Below are positions 9,241 to 17,206 of a DNA stretch of 59,028 nt, piece after piece (positions within the stretch are counted from its first letter, which is position 1; each line of letters opens with the position of its first letter). Origin of the DNA: Deltaproteobacteria bacterium. Lineage in GTDB: Bacteria > Myxococcota > Myxococcia > Myxococcales > JAHFDP01. The stretch lies in NCBI GenBank assembly GCA_023248955.1, contig JAHFDP010000009.1, positions 1 to 59,028 on the forward strand, read 5' to 3'. A program made the position numbers and the translations under genes. Below the pieces are notes generated by a model. It had not been told where the DNA came from and ran no database searches. It was given only the letters and a program-made list of their open reading frames with translations.

Positions 9241-11232
9241 ATGTCTGCGCAGGTCCGCTGCCCGCAGTGCCAGAAGACCTTCGGCGTCAGCATCCCCTGC
9301 TGCCCGTTCGATGGAAGTTGGCTAGAGCCCATCGGGCAAGAACGTAAGCCCCAAGAGCCAGAGCCGTTTCCCTCGCTGAAATCGATGACGCCGGCGCCGC
9401 GCGCGCCGCCGCCGAGGCCAGGCGCGGCGCCCCACATGGACACCAAGGCCCCGACCATCGCGCCAGTGGTGGCTAAGCGCCTCGAAACCGTTGAGGGACA
9501 CGCCGTCGGGACCGTGATCGCGAACCGCTACGAAGTGCAAAGCGAGCTGGGCAGCGGTGGATTCGGCCTGACGCTAAAATGTCAAGATCAGAAATTTCGC
9601 CGGACGGTTGCGCTCAAGCTGATGCATGCGCGTCTGCGCGAAGACAAAGATGCGCGCCGCCGTTTCGAGTTGGAGGCACTGGCGCTGTCGCGGATCGATC
9701 ATCCGAACGTCGTTCAGGTTTACGACATGGGCGAAACGCCCGAGGGTGAACCCTATTTTGCGATGGAGTTTGTCGAGGGGAAGTTGGTTTCGGAGCTGCT
9801 GCGCGCGGCGCCGCTTCCGCAAGCCGAGGTGTGTGAGCTCGGCGCGCAACTGCTTGAGGCGCTCGAGGCCGCGCACGCCAAGGGTTTTATTCACCGCGAC
9901 CTGAAGCCATCGAACCTGGTGATATCGCACGACGAACGGAAAATGCCGCTCTTGAAAGTCCTGGATTTCGGTGTTGCGGCAGTCACCGCAGGCGGCGTGG
10001 AGACAGCGCTGCGCGATTTCAAATCGCAGATGGCCGGAAGCGTGGTGGGAACACCGGCCTACATGTCGCCGGAGCAGGCGCTCGGTGGATCGATCACCGC
10101 CGCCTCCGACATCTACTCGTCCGCAGTGGTGCTCTATCAATTGCTCACCGGCAACTTGCCTTCGGAGTTGCCGCAGGCCTGGACCGCAGTTTCAATCGAT
10201 CGTTACGTCAAAGCGCCGCATGTACCGATTTTCAAATTGCGAAAGGATGCGGACAAGGAGCTGGTTCGCACGCTCGATCGCGCGCTGGAGAAGGACGTTG
10301 AAAAACGTTTTCGTCGCGCGGCCGAAGTTGCCGCGGATCTGCGGCGAATCAAGGCGCGGTTGCTTTCGCGGCCTGGGCGGGCCTTGGCGATCAGACGACT
10401 CGTGACGGTGGCGGTCCTGGTTGCCGGGGCGTGGGGAGTGGTCGATGTGTGGCCGACAGTTGAAGCGTGGGCTTTTCCGGCGATCAGCGATTTCGTGGCG
10501 CATCCGCCGACGGCCGCGGATCTGCAAAAGCACTTTGGGATGGGCGACGACACAGCTCCCGCGAACGCGGAGAAGTCCGCTCCAGCGACGCCTGCTTCGT
10601 CGACTCCTTCCGCTACGAAAACGCGAACGCACACGGCCAAAAAATCGTCGGCCAAGTCTCCAGAAAAAATCGCCGAAACCAAGAGCGCGCTAGTCGGTGG
10701 CGATGCGGGATTTCGTCTCGATCGTTTCGAAGTGACCGTTGACGACTACACCGCGTGCGTGGACGCCAACGTCTGTTCGCCGCCGCGCGATGGAGATGGA
10801 TGTCTCGCGCTCGCGGACGATGATTTGCGACCGGTGAACTGCGTGAACTGGGCGCAATCGGCGGCCTACTGTGCTTGGCGCCATGCGCGGTTGCCGACTG
10901 ACGCCGAATGGGATCGCGCCGCGCGCGGCGAGGAGAAGCGCGCGTTCCCCTGGGGCCCCGATGAGCCGGAGTGCTCACGCGCTCTTCTGCACGAGTGTGG
11001 CGACGGCCCCAGCGCCGTCGGGTTGCGGCAGGGCGGGGCCACGCCGCAGGGGGTGCAGGATCTGGTGGGCAATGTCGCGGAGTGGGTGGACGCGGCGAAT
11101 GTCGGTGTGGATTTTCACGTTGCGCGCGGCGGGTCGTACGAGACGAGTAGCGCAGAGTTGGGGACGGCGATGAAGGTGGAATACATCAGCACGATGAGCG
11201 CACCGGGAATTGGATTTCGATGCGCTAGGTAG
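9241..11232 (+). CDS. Membrane Ser/Thr protein kinase with N-terminal zinc ribbon and C-terminal FGE-sulfatase-like domain
   Basis: The 663-residue order is a zinc-ribbon-like segment (CPQC near 7-10, CCPFDG near 20), then a Hanks-type kinase domain at about 96-365. The kinase carries the Gly loop GSGGFG, VALK (K126), HRDLKPSN near 219, DFG near 241 and GTPAYMSPEQ. One transmembrane helix follows near 385-405, then a Thr/Ser/Lys-rich linker. The formylglycine-generating-enzyme-like domain spans about 480-663 (LPTDAEWDRAARG, FPWG, GNVAEWV, RGGSYET, final GFRCAR). The paired active-site Cys of true FGE is not seen, so this domain is probably a binding or sensing module outside the membrane. This architecture is common in myxobacteria. 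Confidence 0.92.
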   Translation: MSAQVRCPQCQKTFGVSIPCCPFDGSWLEPIGQERKPQEPEPFPSLKSMTPAPRAPPPRPGAAPHMDTKAPTIAPVVAKRLETVEGHAVGTVIANRYEVQSELGSGGFGLTLKCQDQKFRRTVALKLMHARLREDKDARRRFELEALALSRIDHPNVVQVYDMGETPEGEPYFAMEFVEGKLVSELLRAAPLPQAEVCELGAQLLEALEAAHAKGFIHRDLKPSNLVISHDERKMPLLKVLDFGVAAVTAGGVETALRDFKSQMAGSVVGTPAYMSPEQALGGSITAASDIYSSAVVLYQLLTGNLPSELPQAWTAVSIDRYVKAPHVPIFKLRKDADKELVRTLDRALEKDVEKRFRRAAEVAADLRRIKARLLSRPGRALAIRRLVTVAVLVAGAWGVVDVWPTVEAWAFPAISDFVAHPPTAADLQKHFGMGDDTAPANAEKSAPATPASSTPSATKTRTHTAKKSSAKSPEKIAETKSALVGGDAGFRLDRFEVTVDDYTACVDANVCSPPRDGDGCLALADDDLRPVNCVNWAQSAAYCAWRHARLPTDAEWDRAARGEEKRAFPWGPDEPECSRALLHECGDGPSAVGLRQGGATPQGVQDLVGNVAEWVDAANVGVDFHVARGGSYETSSAELGTAMKVEYISTMSAPGIGFRCAR

Positions 11233-11259
11233 TTCCGGCCATCCACGTCGATCGACCTG

Positions 11260-11964
11260 CTACCCCAAATCGATCAGCAGCAAATCCGTCCCTGCGCTCC
11301 CCGCTACCAGGTCCAGCTTCTCGGCTCCTGTAATACGTCCTTGATCGTTTGTATTCAGCGCCCGATCATTCACCGTCACTCCACCCTCGATCACGAACAG
11401 ATATTGCCGCCGTCCCGGGCGCGGCGAGAACGTGACGTGCTGCTGCGCGTTGAGCGCTCCAAGATAGAAATCGGCATCTTGATGTATTGTCAACTCGCCT
11501 TCCGTCGGCTTTTCGGTGACGATCCGTTGCAATCGCCCCAGCCGACCGTCGCGCGGAAAGCTTTTCTGCTCGTAGCCAGGTGTTAGCCGCGCCGTCTTTG
11601 GCAGCACCCAAATTTGCAGCAGATGGTCGGGCTGCGACGGATGCGGATTTTTTTCCGAATGGGCGAGGCCTGTTCCTGCGGTCATGCGTTGCACGTCTCC
11701 CGCGCGCATCAGCGAATGGCCGCCCGTGGTGTCACGATGTTCGAGCTCGCCCTCGAGGAGAATCGTCACGATCTCCATCTCACGGTGCGGGTGCGTGTCG
11801 AACCCCGACGCTGGCGCAACGCGGTCGTCATTGAAAACGCGCAGCGCGCCGAAGCTGACGTTGGCCGGGTCGTAATAATGGTCGAACGAGAAATGCCACT
11901 TGCTGTCGAGCCAATCTTGGCGGACGGCGTAACGTTGATCGGCCGGCGTGTGAATGAGTTTCAT
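11260..11964 (-). CDS. Pirin family protein (YhhW-like)
   Basis: A 234-residue bicupin protein. The N-terminal cupin metal motif is visible: FDTHPHREMEIVTILLEGEL, then GDVQRMTAGTGLAHSEKNP, as in YhhW and other pirins with quercetinase activity. The C-terminal half is the second cupin. Bacterial pirins bind a metal and some degrade quercetin; other roles are regulatory. It is convergent with the kinase gene, 27 bases away, and shares a direction but no tight junction with the E2 gene to its right. Confidence 0.9.
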   Translation of the reverse strand: MKLIHTPADQRYAVRQDWLDSKWHFSFDHYYDPANVSFGALRVFNDDRVAPASGFDTHPHREMEIVTILLEGELEHRDTTGGHSLMRAGDVQRMTAGTGLAHSEKNPHPSQPDHLLQIWVLPKTARLTPGYEQKSFPRDGRLGRLQRIVTEKPTEGELTIHQDADFYLGALNAQQHVTFSPRPGRRQYLFVIEGGVTVNDRALNTNDQGRITGAEKLDLVAGSAGTDLLLIDLG

Positions 11965-12012
11965 GTTTATTTGATGCTCATCGTTGCGAAAGGATGCACT
12001 TGTCGCCTGCGG

Positions 12013-12042
12013 GCTTCGGCGCGACTCCGCGCCGCGGCCGCC
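12013..12042 (-). repeat. 30-bp hairpin repeat, copy 1
   Basis: This stretch is the exact reverse complement of 41470-41499. The core is a hairpin with a 7-bp stem (CGGCGCG/CGCGCCG) around a four-base loop. It sits immediately after the stop codon of the E2 gene, so it could act as a transcription end or an RNA 3' stabiliser for the E1-E2 operon. No long T run follows it. Confidence 0.75.
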
Positions 12043-13347
12043 TCAGTTCAGCTCGACCAGCTTCCACGGATCCTGCAACAGCGCGATCAGCTCGTACGCA
12101 AACGCGGCGCCGACGTGGCCGTCGATGAGGCGGTGATCGAACGCCAAGGATAGGTACATCATCTCGCGCACCACCACCGCGCCATCGCGCACCACCGGTC
12201 GCGGCTCGATGCGGTGAATGCCGAGAATGGCCACCTCGGGATGACGGATGATCGGCGTGGCGAAAATTCCGCCCTGCGCGCCGAGTGACGTGATGGTGAA
12301 GGTGCCGTCCTTGAGATCCGCGGCGGCGAGTTTGTTCTCTCTCGCAGCCTTTGCTAGCCGATCGATCTCCGCGGCGATCTCCACCACACTTCGTCGATCC
12401 GCGCCGTGAATGACCGGTACGGTGAGCCCATCCGGCGTCGCAGCGGCAATGCCGATGTTGTAGTCGCGCTTGACGACGATCTCTTTCGACGCGTCGTCGA
12501 GCGAAGCGTTGAGGTAGGGAAATTTCGGCAGTGCGGCGGTGACCGCCTTTACGATGAATGGAAGAAACGTGACTTTGGTGACGCCGTTCTTCGGCGCCCG
12601 CGTGAGCTGTGCATTGAACTGCGTCCGCAGCAGGGCGAGCGCCGTCATGTCGACTTCTTCAACGAACGTGAAGTGCGGAATCGTGGCCTTGCTTTTGGCC
12701 ATCGCTTCGTAAATGCGCTTGCGCAAGCCACGAAGCGGTTCTCTAGAGTAGTGGACCCGTCCCCCACCGCCATCCGGCGAAGCCGTCGTGCTCCTCCCCC
12801 CTGGCTCGCTCCTCCAGTCGCTTGCAATATCCTTCAGGTCGACGGCGGCGAGCACGTCCGTTTTCATGACGCGCCCACTCGGACCGCTGCCCGCGATCAG
12901 CCGCAGATCGACGCCGTGCTCGCGCGCAATTTTTCGCGTGACCGGTGTGGCGAGCACTTTCCCATTCGAGCTCGCGGTCGAAGTGGAGGTCGCCATCGAC
13001 GTTGTTCTCGTGGGCGCGGACGCGGGAGGTACCGTGGTCGCCTTCTCCGGCACCTTGTCGAAAAACGGCTCCTCGCGTCCCGCAACCTTCTCAACGGTCG
13101 CCGCGCCACCAAACTCGATCACCACCAGCACCCCGTGCACTTTGGCGATGTCGCCTTCTTTCCCGACCCGCTTCACAATCTTCCCCGCCTTCGGGCTGGG
13201 AATGGTCACCGTGGCCTTGTCCGTCATCACCTCCACGAGCGGCTGATCTTCTTTGACGACGTCGCCCTCGTTGACGTGCCACTTGACAATTTCGCCTTCG
13301 ACGACGCCTTCGCCAATATCGGGGAGTTTGAAGTCGAGCTGTGCCAC
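12043..13347 (-). CDS. bkdB: 2-oxo acid dehydrogenase E2 (dihydrolipoamide acyltransferase), probably branched-chain
   Basis: A 434-residue E2 with one N-terminal lipoyl domain (lipoyl Lys44 in VMTDKATV), a peripheral-subunit-binding domain at about 133-170 (TPVTRKIAREHGVDL, GSGPSGRV), flexible linkers, and a C-terminal catalytic domain. It ends with FDHRLIDGH (His405) as in CoA-dependent acyltransferases. It forms the core that accepts acyl groups from E1 and passes them to CoA. It is last of the three-gene run E1alpha, E1beta, E2, with 34 bases from E1beta. No E3 gene is in the window. Branched-chain substrate is inferred from the E1 sequences. Confidence 0.92.
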   Translation of the reverse strand: MAQLDFKLPDIGEGVVEGEIVKWHVNEGDVVKEDQPLVEVMTDKATVTIPSPKAGKIVKRVGKEGDIAKVHGVLVVIEFGGAATVEKVAGREEPFFDKVPEKATTVPPASAPTRTTSMATSTSTASSNGKVLATPVTRKIAREHGVDLRLIAGSGPSGRVMKTDVLAAVDLKDIASDWRSEPGGRSTTASPDGGGGRVHYSREPLRGLRKRIYEAMAKSKATIPHFTFVEEVDMTALALLRTQFNAQLTRAPKNGVTKVTFLPFIVKAVTAALPKFPYLNASLDDASKEIVVKRDYNIGIAAATPDGLTVPVIHGADRRSVVEIAAEIDRLAKAARENKLAAADLKDGTFTITSLGAQGGIFATPIIRHPEVAILGIHRIEPRPVVRDGAVVVREMMYLSLAFDHRLIDGHVGAAFAYELIALLQDPWKLVELN

Positions 13348-13381
13348 GGCGCCTCCGTTAATACAAAAGTGATCGAAAGTA

Positions 13382-14362
13382 TTACGCCTCGTACGCCGTC
13401 GTCTCTTGCATCGCTTTCAAAATTCGCGGCGCCCGCGGCAAATACTCGTTCTCCAACGTGTAAGGAAACGGCGTGTCCCATCCTGTCACCCGGCGAATCG
13501 GCGCTTCGAGATGCACGAAACAGCGCTCCTGGATCAGCGACGACAACTCGCCACCAAATCCGCACGTGCGCGGCGCCTCGTGCACGATCACGCAACGCCC
13601 AGTCTTTTTGACGCTCGTGACGAGCGCATCGATGTCCACCGGCCACAACGTGCGCAGATCGATCAGCTCCGGCCGCAATCCCTGCGCGGCGGCCTGTTCA
13701 CAAGCCTCCATCGCTTCGTGCAACATCGCGCCCCAAGCGATCACCGTCACCTGATCGCCCTCGCGCACAATCTTGGCTTTGCCGATCGGGATTGTGTAGT
13801 CGCCCTCGGGAACGTCGCCCTTGGCCGCGCGGTAGACGCGCTTGGGCTCCATGAAGAGGACCGGATCCTCGCCGCGAATCGCCGAGAGCAAAAGCCCCTT
13901 GGCATCGATCGGGTTGGATGGACAAACAACGACCAGCCCGGCGGTGTGAATGAAGAGCGACTCCGGTGATTGCGAATGGTAGTGGCCGCCCTTGATGCCG
14001 CCGCCGACGGGCGTGCGAATCACCACCGGCGCTGGATATTGTCCGCCCGAGCGGTAACGGTACTTCGCTAGCTCATTCACGATCTGATCGAACGCCGGAA
14101 AAATAAAATCCGAAAACTGAATCTCCGGCACCGGTCGCAATCCGTAGAGCGCCATGCCGATCGCCGCGCCGATAATCCCGCCCTCGGCCAGCGGCGTGTC
14201 GATCACGCGCTTGTCGCCGAACTCCTCGAAGAGCCCCGCCGTGGCGCGAAAGACGCCACCGAATTTGCCGACATCCTCGCCAAGGATGACCACCCGCGGA
14301 TCTCGTTTCATCTCGATGCGAAGCGCATCGTTGACGGCTTGGATGATATTCATGGTCGGCAT
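13382..14362 (-). CDS. bkdA2: 2-oxo acid dehydrogenase E1 beta subunit, probably branched-chain
   Basis: A 326-residue transketolase-like beta subunit: VVILGEDVGKFGGVFRAT, DTPLAEGGIIGAAIGMAL, EIQFSDFIFPAFDQIVNELA, RTPVGGGIKGGHYHSQSPE, and the C-terminal domain with VIVHEAPRTCGFGGEL. It pairs with E1alpha to form the thiamine diphosphate enzyme that decarboxylates the 2-oxo acid. It lies between E1alpha (29 bases) and E2 (34 bases) in one operon. Confidence 0.93.
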   Translation of the reverse strand: MPTMNIIQAVNDALRIEMKRDPRVVILGEDVGKFGGVFRATAGLFEEFGDKRVIDTPLAEGGIIGAAIGMALYGLRPVPEIQFSDFIFPAFDQIVNELAKYRYRSGGQYPAPVVIRTPVGGGIKGGHYHSQSPESLFIHTAGLVVVCPSNPIDAKGLLLSAIRGEDPVLFMEPKRVYRAAKGDVPEGDYTIPIGKAKIVREGDQVTVIAWGAMLHEAMEACEQAAAQGLRPELIDLRTLWPVDIDALVTSVKKTGRCVIVHEAPRTCGFGGELSSLIQERCFVHLEAPIRRVTGWDTPFPYTLENEYLPRAPRILKAMQETTAYEA

Positions 14363-14391
14363 TTAAAAATCCTCTTTTAAAAATAATCTTC

Positions 14392-15525
14392 TTAATGCTT
14401 CGGTGCAGTCCCGAACGACTCTGCCTCGGCACGTTGTTCGTCGAGATTCCAAAATGGCCGGGCGTAAACTTCCTCGAACATCGATTCGATGGTCGGCCCC
14501 TGCGCGGCTTCCGCGGCGGCGAACGTCTCGCGAATCCTTACATCGAGATCTTCGCGCAGCTTCTTCTCCTGCTTGGCGTCCCAAAGTCCGCGCGCGTCGA
14601 GATAAATTCGCATCCGCTCGATCGGATCCTTCTTGCGCCACGGCTCGACCTCTTCGTCGGGCCGATAAACTTTTGGATCATCCGACGTGGAGTGGCCGAG
14701 CACGCGGTAGGTGACCGCCTCGATGAACGTCGGCCCTTCGCCATTGCGCGCGCGCAAGCAGGCTTCCTTGGCCACCCGGTGCACCGCCAAGAGATCGTTG
14801 CCGTCGACGCGAATGCCGGGCATTCCGTATGCCATGGCCTTGACCGCAAACGTCTCGCTCGCCGTTTGGCGAGAGAGCGGCGTGCTGATGGCCCACTGGT
14901 TGTTGCGGCACATGAAAACGACCGGCGCCTTCATCACCGCGGCGAAGTTCATGGCCACGTGAAATTCGTTGCTGCTGGTCCCGCCCTCGCCGATGAAGGA
15001 CATCGCCACCACGTCATCGCCTTTGAGTTTGGCCGCCCAGGCCGCGCCCATGGCTTGCGTATACTGAGTACCGATCGGCGAGGACACCGAGGCGTAGTTG
15101 GCCGGCCGCCAGGCGATGTGGTTGGGCATTTGCCGGCCCTTCACTGGGTCTTCGCCGTTGCCAACCATGTTGTCGAAATAGTTGCGCAACGACAGCCCGC
15201 GCATCAGCGCCACGCCGTTTTCGCGGTAGCAGGGAAAGAACCAATCTTGCGGTCGCAGCGCCAACGCTGCACCAAGAATCGCCGCCTCCTCGCCGACAGA
15301 GCCGATGTAGAAGCCGATGCGTCCTTGCCGCTGGAGCGTGATCATCCGCTCGTCCACGAGCCGGTTTTCCACCATCATCGCGTAAATTTTGGTGAGCTCG
15401 TCGGGCGAAAGATCGGTAGGCGCGTCTTTGCGGTTGTCCGGGCCGAGAACGCTGATGAGATCATCCGGTTCGGCAGACTTCTGGCGCCGCGCGGCGGCCT
15501 TGGACTGCGCGTGGGTGTCGGGCAT
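14392..15525 (-). CDS. bkdA1: 2-oxo acid dehydrogenase E1 alpha subunit, probably branched-chain
   Basis: A 377-residue E1alpha. The thiamine diphosphate motif begins at GEGGTSSNEFH and ends at RNNQWAIS. The loop segment GHSTSDDPKVYR matches the serine-containing regulatory loop region of branched-chain E1alpha proteins. QGRIGFYIGSVGEEA near residue 70 is also typical. ATG 15525 gives a hydrophilic N-terminal extension of about 40 residues. This is the first gene of the operon. A paralogue lies at 17206-18282 and shares long identical stretches such as LQRQGRIGFY and FHVAMNFA. Confidence 0.93.
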   Translation of the reverse strand: MPDTHAQSKAAARRQKSAEPDDLISVLGPDNRKDAPTDLSPDELTKIYAMMVENRLVDERMITLQRQGRIGFYIGSVGEEAAILGAALALRPQDWFFPCYRENGVALMRGLSLRNYFDNMVGNGEDPVKGRQMPNHIAWRPANYASVSSPIGTQYTQAMGAAWAAKLKGDDVVAMSFIGEGGTSSNEFHVAMNFAAVMKAPVVFMCRNNQWAISTPLSRQTASETFAVKAMAYGMPGIRVDGNDLLAVHRVAKEACLRARNGEGPTFIEAVTYRVLGHSTSDDPKVYRPDEEVEPWRKKDPIERMRIYLDARGLWDAKQEKKLREDLDVRIRETFAAAEAAQGPTIESMFEEVYARPFWNLDEQRAEAESFGTAPKH

Positions 15526-15676
15526 GCACGCTCCGCGAACGAGGGAGCGAGTGAACTAGCAGAGGCCTGGGGTGGGTGCAACGATTGGGCGGTCCCTTGA
15601 ACTCACACCAGAGGTGCTCTCGCAATCGCGTCGTACGCTCATCGCACCTTTGCGAATTCGTGCACCGCCGTCTATT

Positions 15677-15913
15677 ATGGCAGTTATGGCAATTCGTCGA
15701 ACCACGGTCGTTCTTGACTCCGAAGACGAGCAGGCATTGGCCAAAGCCAGCCGCGCCGAGGGGCTCTCGCAGTCGGCGCTCATTCGCAAGGGAATTCGCC
15801 AGGTAACCGCTGCCTACCGGAGCAAAGAGAGACCACGCATCGGCTGGCTCAAGCTCTCCGAGGCGTTGCGGCGTGAAATTATCGCCGAGGATTTCACGGA
15901 TTCAGACGCGTGA
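15677..15913 (+). CDS. Ribbon-helix-helix antitoxin (CopG/VapB type)
   Basis: A short DNA-binding protein with the RHH pattern: MAIRRTTVVLDSEDEQALAKA forms the strand and first helix, then EGLSQSALIRKGIRQV. The C-terminal half (about residues 50-78) would bind the toxin. ATG 15677 is used; ATG 15686 is equally possible. Its TGA overlaps the GTG of the PIN-domain reading frame (GTGA), the usual VapBC layout. The antitoxin frame is intact although the toxin frame is broken. Confidence 0.8.
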   Translation: MAVMAIRRTTVVLDSEDEQALAKASRAEGLSQSALIRKGIRQVTAAYRSKERPRIGWLKLSEALRREIIAEDFTDSDA

Positions 15914-16331
15914 GGGGCGCGCTCATTCTCGACACGGGCGGCTGGCTGCTCGCCCTTGCTGGCGCGCAATCCTACGCCGCTGCGCTCAAGGGGCCGCATC
16001 GCTTCACGTTTCCGCTCTCGTTCTGACCGAGGTCGACTACCACCTCCGCCACAATCGACCCGCCATGCGGCGGATTCTCGACGACCTGGATGCTGGCGCT
16101 TACGTTTACGAGCCGCCACCCGTGAGCGACTTGAAGCGTGCCGCAGCCATCGACCGCAAGTTCGCAAGCCTCGAGCTCGGTCTCGTCGACGCGACAGTGG
16201 CTGCGCTGGCGGAACGAATCGGCGCGCCGGTCCTGACGACGGATTCCGATTTCACGGTGCTTCGTGTCGGCGCTCGGTGGGATGTTGCGCTGGAGCTGTC
16301 CATTGTGCCCACGCGGCGCCGCAAGAAGTAG
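15910..16331 (+). pseudogene. PIN-domain toxin (VapC-like) broken by a one-base frameshift
   Basis: From GTG 15910 the frame reads LILDTGGWLLALAGAQSYAAAL and then terminates at TGA 16024. A +1-shifted frame continues the domain: SALVLTEVDYHLR, LGLVDATVAALAER, VLTTDSDF, ending at TAG 16331. All the acidic residues expected of a PIN nuclease are present across the two frames, so a single missing base in the GGGG run at 15990-15993 explains the break. Either the toxin is truly inactivated or the base is a sequencing or assembly error. A slippage-switched gene is less likely. The intact antitoxin precedes it. Confidence 0.8.
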
Positions 16332-16336
16332 AGGTG

Positions 16337-16495
16337 TTACTGCTGGTCGTCGGAACTGCCCGGATCGTCGCTGTTGGTGACTGCACCCTGATCGTCGCTC
16401 TGACTGGGAGTGGCGTTGTCGCTCCAGCTTGGAGTCACCGAACGCTCGAGCGAGGTCTTTGCATTTTGCGGCGTCGCGGGTAATTTCCGCTCCAT
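16337..16495 (-). CDS. Possible 52-residue acidic small protein
   Basis: An ATG at 16495 opens 52 codons on the minus strand, from MERKLPATPQNAKTSLERS to an acidic, Ser/Asp/Gln-rich end with repeated SDDQ/SDDP units. The composition differs from the Arg/Ala-rich products usual for chance frames in this GC-rich DNA. No clear ribosome site is seen, and the start overlaps that of the divergent PPC gene. It may be chance. If not a gene, the 16332-16493 stretch holds no other feature. Confidence 0.2.
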   Translation of the reverse strand: MERKLPATPQNAKTSLERSVTPSWSDNATPSQSDDQGAVTNSDDPGSSDDQQ

Positions 16496-16922
16496 GCAAG
16501 TCTACAAAGAAGCGCGCGGTCTCATCATTTGCCTCTCTCGCGGCGAGCGCATCGTGGAGATGCTCACGCACGCCGCACGGGAGCAGGGCGTCAAAGGCGC
16601 CAGCATCGGCGGTATCGGCGCGCTCTCCAAGGTGGAGCTCGGGTATTACATTGTCTTTGAGAAGCGATACGAACGGACGCTGCTCGACGATGATCACGAG
16701 CTGTTGTCGCTGGTCGGAAACGTCTCGTTGAAAGACGGCGTGCCGTTCGTGCATGTGCACGCCAACCTCGGTGGACGCGATTTCCGCTCGGTGGGCGGGC
16801 ATCTGTTCGAGGCCACGGTTGGCGCCAGCGCGGAAATTCGAATGGAGCGCTGGAGCACGGCGCCGGTGCGGATGCCGGATGCGGCGGTTGGACTTTCGGT
16901 TTGGAATGGCTGTGAGTGGTAA
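16494..16922 (+). CDS. PPC/DUF296 domain protein
   Basis: A 142-residue single-domain protein of the PPC (plants and prokaryotes conserved, DUF296) fold. It has LSRGERIVEMLTHAAREQGVK, GASIGGIGALSKVELGYY, LVGNVSLKDGVPFVHVHANL, and GGHLFEATVGASAEI. The conserved His-containing VHVHA segment is intact. In plants the domain is linked to AT-hook DNA-binding proteins; in bacteria it is a trimeric protein of unknown function. It begins a plus-strand run with YggX, E1alpha-like and LipB-Nudix. Confidence 0.88.
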   Translation: MQVYKEARGLIICLSRGERIVEMLTHAAREQGVKGASIGGIGALSKVELGYYIVFEKRYERTLLDDDHELLSLVGNVSLKDGVPFVHVHANLGGRDFRSVGGHLFEATVGASAEIRMERWSTAPVRMPDAAVGLSVWNGCEW

Positions 16923-16933
16923 GGGGTGACAAA

Positions 16934-17206
16934 ATGTCAAGAATGGTAAAGTGCGTCAAACTCGGCAAAGAACTTCCCGGTCTCAGCTACAAACCGTTTC
17001 CGACGCCGCTCGGCCAGCGCGTTTACGAGAACGTTTCCGAAGAGGCGTGGAAGATGTTCACCGAGCACTTCAAGATGGTGATGAACGAGTATCACCTGAT
17101 CGGCGGGAAGCAGGAGACCAACGACGTCTTCTTCGATCAGTGTGAGAAATTTTTCTTCGGCGAAGGCGTGGCCAAACCAGCCGAGTACAAGCCGCCCGCC
17201 ACTTGA
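16934..17206 (+). CDS. yggX: YggX-family Fe(II) trafficking protein
   Basis: A 90-residue protein with the YggX pattern: VKCVKLGKELPGL near the N-terminus (the conserved Cys), FPTPLGQRVYENVSEEAW, then VMNEYHLIGGKQETND and KFFFGEG. The family is implicated in iron handling and protection of iron-sulfur clusters from oxidation. ATG 16934 has AAGGGG upstream. Its stop overlaps the next start by one base (TGATG). The nearby lipoate gene is interesting because lipoyl synthase needs iron-sulfur clusters, but no lipA is in the window. Confidence 0.88.
   Translation: MSRMVKCVKLGKELPGLSYKPFPTPLGQRVYENVSEEAWKMFTEHFKMVMNEYHLIGGKQETNDVFFDQCEKFFFGEGVAKPAEYKPPAT

Noticed and set aside
11614-12153. Plus-strand frame opposite pirin
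   Set aside because: Antisense of the pirin and E2 genes with no domain; pirin cupin motifs lie on the other strand.
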